Assembly: GCF_003668875.1 (NCBI RefSeq)
Contig: NZ_RAWM01000018.1
Span: forward strand, 1 to 64,000
Direction of reading: 5' to 3'
Source: Corallococcus interemptor
GTDB taxonomy: Bacteria > Myxococcota > Myxococcia > Myxococcales > Myxococcaceae
DNA length: 64,000 bases
Part shown: piece after piece, positions 58,795-64,000 of the stretch
How the letters are laid out: every line of letters begins with the position of its first letter
Position numbering within the stretch: the first letter of the stretch is position 1
Program-made: the position numbers and the translations under genes
Notes under the pieces: generated by a model
The model's input: the letters and a program-made list of their open reading frames with translations, nothing else
The model's database searches: none
What the model was told of the DNA's origin: nothing

Positions 58795-60146
58795 GACGGG
58801 GTCTGGAGGGCAGCCTGTGGCGGACGGGCCACGTAGCGCAAGAGGACGTAGCCCACGACGGCGGACAGCAACGATCCCGTGAGGATGCCCAGCTTCGCCT
58901 CCGCCAGCAGGGCGGGCTCGTTCGCGAAGGCGAGCCCCGCCACGAAGAGGGCCACCGTGAAGCCGATGCCGGCCACCACCGACACCCCGTGCACCTGGGC
59001 GACGCCCGCGCCCGTGGGCAGCGGCGACACGCCCGTCTTCACCGCCGCGAGCGTGAAGAGGAAGATGCCCACCTGCTTGCCCACGAAGAGGCCCACGATG
59101 ATGCCCAGGGGCAGGGGCTTGAGCAGGTCCGCCAGGGACATGGCGGACACGTCCACGCCGGAGTTGGCCAGCGCGAACAGGGGCACGATGCCGTAGGCCA
59201 CGTAGCCGTGCCACAGGTGCACGAAGCGGTTGAGCGGCGGCTCGATGTCCTCCAGCGCCTCCTCGATGTGGAGCAGCTGCGCGCCGCGCGCGCTCTCGTC
59301 GTCCGGCCGGGACACCAGCTCCCGGATGTACTGCGCCAGCTCCTCCAGCACCTCGCGCCCGGAGCGGGTGGGCAGCGCGGGGATGGCCAGCCCCAGCACC
59401 ACGCCGGACAGCGTGGCGTGGATGCCGCCGTGGTGCATGGCGTACCAGAGCGCCGCGCCCACGACGGCGTAGGCCAGGCCGTTGCGCACGTAGAAGCGGT
59501 TGAGCCCCCAGAGCACCGCGACCAGGCCCCCGGCCACCGCGAGCCATTCGACGTGCAGGCCCGTGCCGTAGAAGAGCGCGATGACGAGGATGCCGCCGAT
59601 GTCGTCGAAGATGGCGAGCGCGGTGAGGAACACCACCAGCCCCTGGCCCACGCGCGCCTTCACCAGCGTGAGGCACCCGATGGCGAACGCGATGTCGGTG
59701 GCCATGGGGATGGCCCAGCCGCCCTGCGCGGGCGTGCCGTGGGTGAACGCGAGGTACAGCCCCGCGGGCACCACCATGCCGCCCAGCGCGGCGATGAGCG
59801 GCAGGAGCGCGCGGGAGAAGGAGCGCAGCTCACCCGCGGCCAGCTCGCGCTTGATCTCCATCCCCACGAGGAAGAAGAAGAGCGTCATCAGGCCGTCGTT
59901 GATGAGCTCGCGGAAGGTGAAGGCGCCGCCGTGGCCCACCACCTCCAGGTGCAGGGGCGCGTCGAAGACGGCGGCGTAGGTGCTCCCCCAGGGCGAGTTG
60001 GCCCACACGAGCGCGGCCACCGCGCAGAGCGCCAGGAGGATGCCGCTGCTGGCCTCCAGGCGGAAGAACGCCTGCACGGGGGCCAGGGCCACCTTGAACA
60101 GGGCGGGGACGGGGGGGCGGGAGGTCGTCTGAGGAGAGTTCGCCAT
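58791..60146 (-). CDS. nhaA: Na+/H+ antiporter NhaA
   Basis: A 451-residue NhaA-type antiporter with 12 predicted TM segments. The ion-binding Asp pair is AIFDDIGGILVIALF; ATDIAFAIG and RELINDGLMTLFFFLVGMEI are family hallmarks. It exchanges cytoplasmic Na+ for protons and helps pH and salt homeostasis. The ATG at 60146 gives the family-like N-terminus (LEASSGILLALCAVAALVWA). It is longer than E. coli NhaA by about 60 residues, with the extra in the N-terminus and a central charged loop. It overlaps the ubiB gene by 4 bp. Confidence 0.95.
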   Translation of the reverse strand: MANSPQTTSRPPVPALFKVALAPVQAFFRLEASSGILLALCAVAALVWANSPWGSTYAAVFDAPLHLEVVGHGGAFTFRELINDGLMTLFFFLVGMEIKRELAAGELRSFSRALLPLIAALGGMVVPAGLYLAFTHGTPAQGGWAIPMATDIAFAIGCLTLVKARVGQGLVVFLTALAIFDDIGGILVIALFYGTGLHVEWLAVAGGLVAVLWGLNRFYVRNGLAYAVVGAALWYAMHHGGIHATLSGVVLGLAIPALPTRSGREVLEELAQYIRELVSRPDDESARGAQLLHIEEALEDIEPPLNRFVHLWHGYVAYGIVPLFALANSGVDVSAMSLADLLKPLPLGIIVGLFVGKQVGIFLFTLAAVKTGVSPLPTGAGVAQVHGVSVVAGIGFTVALFVAGLAFANEPALLAEAKLGILTGSLLSAVVGYVLLRYVARPPQAALQTPS

Positions 60147-60297
60147 GTCGCCGGGCAGCCTGCCGGGGGGAGCAGGGCCTGCAAACCGTTTTCGGCCGGG
60201 GGTCCGCCGAAATGTCGGACGCCGATGGTAGGCATACGCACCAGGTAGGGGCGCCGGTTCGTTGATCCGGGGGTAAGGCCGTGAGAGAAGGTCGGGG

Positions 60298-63072
60298 ATG
60301 GCGGTGACGCAGCAGACGAAGACAGGCAAGGCGGCGAACGTGGTGCTGCCCGAAGAGGACACGACTCCGGACGTCGGAACCGGTGAGGCCCCCGCGGGAG
60401 CGCGGGAGATCGCCTCCCTGACCCCGATGATGCGCCAGTACCTGGAGGTGAAGGCGCTCCACCCGGACACGGTGCTCTTCTTCCGGCTGGGTGACTTCTA
60501 CGAGATGTTCTTCGAGGACGCGGTGCGGGCCTCGGAGCTCCTGCAGATCACCCTGACGGCCCGGGCCAAGGGCGCGGACAAGATCCCCATGTGCGGGGTG
60601 CCGTACCACTCCTCGCGCCGGTACATCGCGAAGCTGGTGGAGCACGGCCTCAAGGTCGCCATCTGCGAGCAGGTGACGGAGCCGGGCAACGGGCCGGGCA
60701 TCGTGCAGCGCGAGGTGACGCGGGTCATCACCCCCGGCATGGTGCTGGACGACGAGGTGCTGGAGCCGCAGGCCAGCAACTTCCTCGCGGCCCTGTGCTG
60801 GGGCGAGGCGGGCTTCGGCGCGGCGCTGCTGGAGGCGTCCACCGGCGAGTTCTTCACCTTCGAGGCGCAAGGCCTGCCGGAGCTGGTGGAGGGCCTGTCG
60901 CGCGTGGAGCCGCGCGAGCTGCTGGTGCCGCAGGGCCTGCGCGAGGCGCCGGAGGTGGTGCAGGTGTGCCAGCGGCTGTCGCGCGTGCCGGCCGTGGCGG
61001 AAGCGGAAGGGGCGGCCTTCGAGCCCACGCGCGCGTCCGCGTTCCTGCGCTCGCACTTCAACGTGCAGTCGCTGTCCGCGTTCGGGCTGGACGGCTCGCC
61101 GCTGGCCACCGGGGCGGCGGGGGCGGCGCTGCGCTACCTCAAGGACACGCAGAAGACGCCGGCGGCGCACGTGGACCGGCTGTCGCGCCAGGAGCGCGCG
61201 GGCTGCCTCGTGATGGACGAGTCCTCGCGCGGCAACCTGGAGGTCCTCAAGAGCCTGCGCGATGGCGGGCGCAAGGGGTCGCTGCTGGGCGTGCTGGACC
61301 GGACGGCCACGGGCCTGGGCGCGCGCAAGCTGGCGCGCTGGCTGGCCGCGCCGCTGTGCTCGCTGCCGGAGATCGAAGCGCGGCTGGACGCGGTGGAGGA
61401 GCTGTCCGGCAAGAGCGTGTGGCGCGAGGAGCTGGTGGCCACCCTCAAGGAGGTGGGCGACCTGGAGCGGCTGTGCGGCCGGCTGTCGCTGGGCGCGGGC
61501 AACGCGAGGGATCTGCGCGCGCTGGCGCTGTCCCTGACGCAGCTGCCGAGGCTGGGCGCGGCGCTGGGGCGGTGTGACGCGGCGCTCTTGAAGTCGCTGT
61601 CCGGGCCGCTGGGCGCGCTGCCGGAGCTGGCGGACCTGCTGATGCGCGCGGTGCAGGACGAGCCGCCGGTGGTCATCCGCGAGGGCGGCTTCATCCGGCC
61701 GGGCTTCCACGCGGAGCTGGATGACCTGGTGGCGCTGTCCACGTCCGGCAAGGACTACCTGCTCAAGCTGGAGCAGCGGGAGAAGGACCGCACGGGCATC
61801 TCGTCGCTGAAGATCCGCTACAACAAGGTGTTCGGCTACTACCTGGAGGTGACGAAGGCGAACCTCCACGCGGTGCCCAAGGACTACATCCGCAAGCAGA
61901 CCACGGTGGGCGCGGAGCGCTTCGTCACCGAGGAGCTGAAGGAGTACGAGGAGAAGGTCCTCACCGCGGAGGAGCGCCGCGTGGTGCTGGAGCTCCAGCT
62001 GTTCGAGGAGCTGCGCACGAAGGTCATCGCCGCCGCGCCGGCCATCCGCTCCGCCGCGGAGGCGGTGGCCACGGCGGACGCGCTGGTGTCCTTCGCCCGG
62101 TGCGCCGCGGAGTACGGCTACACGCGGCCCCAGGTGGACGCAGGGGAGGGGCTGACCATCACCGGCGGGCGGCACCCGGTGGTGGAGCGGATGCTGGGCG
62201 CGGGCGAGTCCTTCGTCCCCAACGACGTGCGGTTGGATCCGGAGGACGCGCAGCTCTTGGTCATCACCGGCCCGAACATGGCGGGCAAGAGCACGGTGAT
62301 GCGGCAGGTGGCGCTGACGGCGCTGATGGCGCAGGCAGGCTCGTTCGTGCCGGCGAAGGCGGCGCGCATTGGCCTGTGCGACCGCATCTTCACGCGCGTG
62401 GGCGCGGCGGACAACCTGGCGCGCGGGCAGTCCACGTTCATGGTGGAGATGACGGAGACCAGCCACATCCTCCACCACGCGACCCGGAAGAGCCTGGTCA
62501 TCCTGGATGAGATTGGCCGCGGCACGTCCACGTACGACGGCCTCTCCATCGCGTGGGCGGTGGCGGAGCACATCCACGACAAGGTGGGCGCGCGCTCGCT
62601 CTTCGCCACGCACTACCACGAGCTGGTGGACCTGGCGCGCGAGCGGCCCCGGGTGAAGAACCTGTGCATCGCGGTGAAGGAGCAGGGCGGCAAGGTCATC
62701 TTCCTGCGCAAGCTGGTGCCCGGCGGGGCCAGCCGCTCCTACGGCATCGAGGTCGCGAAGCTGGCCGGCCTGCCGCCGGAGGTGGTGTCGCGCGCCCGCG
62801 AGCTGCTCCAGAACCTGGAGTCCGGTGAGCTGGACGACGCGGGCCGTCCCCGCGTGGCCGTGCGCTCCACGAAGCGCGCGGCGCCGGTGAACGCGGGGCA
62901 GCTGGGGTTGTTCGGCGGCGCGCCGCAGCCGGCGCCCGTGGCCGTGGCGCCAGTGCCTCCCGAGCACGCGGAGGTGCTGGAGTCGCTTCGGACCGCCTCC
63001 ATCGACCGGATGACGCCGCTGGACGCGCTCAACCTGCTGGCGAAGTTGAAGCAGTCGCTGGGCACTTCCTGA
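60298..63072 (+). CDS. mutS: DNA mismatch repair protein MutS
   Basis: A 924-residue MutS. The mismatch-recognition motif Phe-x-Glu is in FFRLGDFYEMFFEDA near residue 65. The clamp/lever helices follow, then the ATPase: Walker A TGPNMAGKSTVMRQ and Walker B VILDEIGRGTSTYDG, with the C-terminal HTH/dimer segment. It binds mismatches and recruits MutL. It has an N-terminal extension of about 40 residues over E. coli MutS. The ATG at 60298 follows a GGGG run rather than a clear ribosome binding site. Orientation is divergent from nhaA. Confidence 0.97.
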   Translation: MAVTQQTKTGKAANVVLPEEDTTPDVGTGEAPAGAREIASLTPMMRQYLEVKALHPDTVLFFRLGDFYEMFFEDAVRASELLQITLTARAKGADKIPMCGVPYHSSRRYIAKLVEHGLKVAICEQVTEPGNGPGIVQREVTRVITPGMVLDDEVLEPQASNFLAALCWGEAGFGAALLEASTGEFFTFEAQGLPELVEGLSRVEPRELLVPQGLREAPEVVQVCQRLSRVPAVAEAEGAAFEPTRASAFLRSHFNVQSLSAFGLDGSPLATGAAGAALRYLKDTQKTPAAHVDRLSRQERAGCLVMDESSRGNLEVLKSLRDGGRKGSLLGVLDRTATGLGARKLARWLAAPLCSLPEIEARLDAVEELSGKSVWREELVATLKEVGDLERLCGRLSLGAGNARDLRALALSLTQLPRLGAALGRCDAALLKSLSGPLGALPELADLLMRAVQDEPPVVIREGGFIRPGFHAELDDLVALSTSGKDYLLKLEQREKDRTGISSLKIRYNKVFGYYLEVTKANLHAVPKDYIRKQTTVGAERFVTEELKEYEEKVLTAEERRVVLELQLFEELRTKVIAAAPAIRSAAEAVATADALVSFARCAAEYGYTRPQVDAGEGLTITGGRHPVVERMLGAGESFVPNDVRLDPEDAQLLVITGPNMAGKSTVMRQVALTALMAQAGSFVPAKAARIGLCDRIFTRVGAADNLARGQSTFMVEMTETSHILHHATRKSLVILDEIGRGTSTYDGLSIAWAVAEHIHDKVGARSLFATHYHELVDLARERPRVKNLCIAVKEQGGKVIFLRKLVPGGASRSYGIEVAKLAGLPPEVVSRARELLQNLESGELDDAGRPRVAVRSTKRAAPVNAGQLGLFGGAPQPAPVAVAPVPPEHAEVLESLRTASIDRMTPLDALNLLAKLKQSLGTS

Positions 63073-63202
63073 GGAGCGGGGTGGACCTCGGGGCAGGAGC
63101 CCGGGTGCACCTGAAAGGCACAGGGGAGTAGACTTTTCAGGTTCAATCGTCGGAGGCTTTCCGGGTGGCGCGCTCGCGCCCCTGCTCATGCCCGGAGGAG
63201 TC

Positions 63203-64000
63203 ATGACCCCGTCCACGCCCGACAGTGGAGGCAGTACCCGGCCCGCGCGTCGCCTGCCGTCGCCGTCGCCCGAGGCGCCTCGCTTCCTCTTCTCGGTCGA
63301 TGGCATCCGTTACGAGGCCATCCGGGAGGTGGCGCGGATGCAGACGGGGGAGCTGTTGATGCTGGCCCGTCGGCGTCCACAAGCGGACGGCGCATTGGCG
63401 GGCCTCTGTCTCGTGCGCCGGCTGCCCAACCCCTCCACCTACCTGCGCCGCAAGCGGCTGGTGGAGGAGGTGCAACTGGCCTTCCGCCTGAACCATCCTG
63501 GCATCGCCCAGGTCTACTTCCGGAAGGTGCACGAGGACTCCCTGCACGTCGTCATGGAGCATGTGAACGGGCCTTCGCTGGAGACGCTGGTCAGCGCCGG
63601 GGTTGCGCGCGGCAAGCCTGTCTCCGAGTCCTTCGGCCTCTACGTGGGAGCCGAGCTCGCGGACGCGTTGCACCATGCGCACACCCTGACGGGCGAGGGG
63701 GGCAAGCCGCTCGGCATCATCCACCGCGACGTCAATCCCCGGCATGTCTACGTGGGCGCGCACGGCGGCGTGAAGCTGACGAACTTCGGCGCGGCCTACT
63801 CCGTGGTGGTGGGGCGCGAGGAGTCCCCCATGAACCTCGTCCGGGGGGACGTGGCCTATGCCTCACCCGAGTATCTGGAGAAGCAGCCGCTGACGCCTCG
63901 CTCCGACGTCTTCAGCCTGGGCGTGCTGCTGGTGGAGTTGCTCACCGGCACGCACCTCTTCGACGTGCAGGACGTGCGCCTCGTCTCCAAGGCTCTGGCG
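63203..64000 (+). CDS. Ser/Thr kinase-like protein, probable pseudokinase (C-terminus off window)
   Basis: 266 residues of a kinase-fold protein, cut at the right edge. Kinase regions are recognisable but altered. The Gly-rich loop reads REVARMQTGELL without its glycines. The beta3 Lys position is Arg (CLVRRL). The catalytic loop is HRDVNPRH (Asp kept, but the usual Lys is Asn and the Asn is His), and DFG is NFG (KLTNFGAA). AYASPEYL and SDVFSLGVLLVELLTG (APE-like and helix F) are normal. This set points to a pseudokinase that may bind partners. GGAGG lies 4 nt before the ATG at 63203. Confidence 0.85.
   Translation, partial: MTPSTPDSGGSTRPARRLPSPSPEAPRFLFSVDGIRYEAIREVARMQTGELLMLARRRPQADGALAGLCLVRRLPNPSTYLRRKRLVEEVQLAFRLNHPGIAQVYFRKVHEDSLHVVMEHVNGPSLETLVSAGVARGKPVSESFGLYVGAELADALHHAHTLTGEGGKPLGIIHRDVNPRHVYVGAHGGVKLTNFGAAYSVVVGREESPMNLVRGDVAYASPEYLEKQPLTPRSDVFSLGVLLVELLTGTHLFDVQDVRLVSKALA

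Noticed and set aside
59830-63306. 1158-codon minus-strand frame opposite mutS
   Set aside because: Same kind of antisense shadow in high-GC coding DNA.
1-64000. CRISPR arrays, tRNA or rRNA genes, transposase genes
   Set aside because: None recognised by reading: no regularly spaced direct repeats, no clear cloverleaf sequences, no IS-type transposase motifs. A tRNAscan or ISfinder search could still find a weak case.

Overview
The window comes from a GC-rich chromosome whose contents point to a myxobacterium, probably Myxococcaceae of the Corallococcus/Myxococcus type. The signs are GC-saturated third codon positions, a stand-alone GAF sigma-54 activator, a lipoprotein with MopE-type calcium/metal-binding repeats, a DUF6310/DUF5953-type lipoprotein toxin and immunity pair, a class II lanthipeptide locus and a Ser/Thr-kinase-like gene. 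No rRNA, tRNA, CRISPR array or transposase gene was recognised.

Layout. 0-12 kb: a truncated MFS transporter, a GAF/AAA+/Fis sigma-54 activator coupled to a metallo-hydrolase, a ParA ATPase, a DHFR-like protein, a secreted lipoprotein hydrolase divergent from glutaminase, an SMI1/KNR4 protein, a MerR plus Tat-exported hydrolase pair, a pair of inverted palindromic repeats and an MFS transporter. 10.4-16.8 kb: a metallophosphoesterase and gingipain-like (C25) cysteine peptidase operon, divergent from a minimal lanthipeptide operon (65-aa precursor, stem-loop, LanM). 16.9-25.3 kb: DEAD-box helicase, Spo0M-like protein, Gfo/Idh oxidoreductase, lipoproteins, thioesterase, a Gly/Ala-rich protein with tandem operator-like palindromes upstream, and a DUF2267 protein.

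25.4-29.1 kb is the most striking stretch. Three genes on the minus strand encode a membrane-embedded sigma-70-like protein, a prokaryotic viperin and a nucleoside-monophosphate kinase that overlaps viperin by 4 bp. They are divergent from an AT-richer gene with a possible GIY-YIG nuclease domain. This looks like an antiviral chain-terminator nucleotide cassette with its own possible membrane-tethered regulator.

29.2-33.1 kb is a five-gene MCE/Mla-type lipid transporter with two permeases and two ATPases whose motifs are complementarily degenerate. 33.2-41 kb holds the metal-binding-repeat lipoprotein and a TolC/adaptor/RND efflux operon. 41-50 kb is accessory: a nucleotidyltransferase-like gene, a DUF2267 gene with a hairpin over its ribosome binding site, a SitA-like nuclease toxin with immunity gene, and a type I restriction system in R-S-M order with an AT-rich hsdS. 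50-64 kb: a monooxygenase/dehydrogenase operon under a divergent TetR with two matching operators, a ClpP homologue that appears to lack all three catalytic residues, housekeeping genes (ubiB-like, nhaA, mutS) and, at the right edge, a truncated kinase that looks like a pseudokinase.
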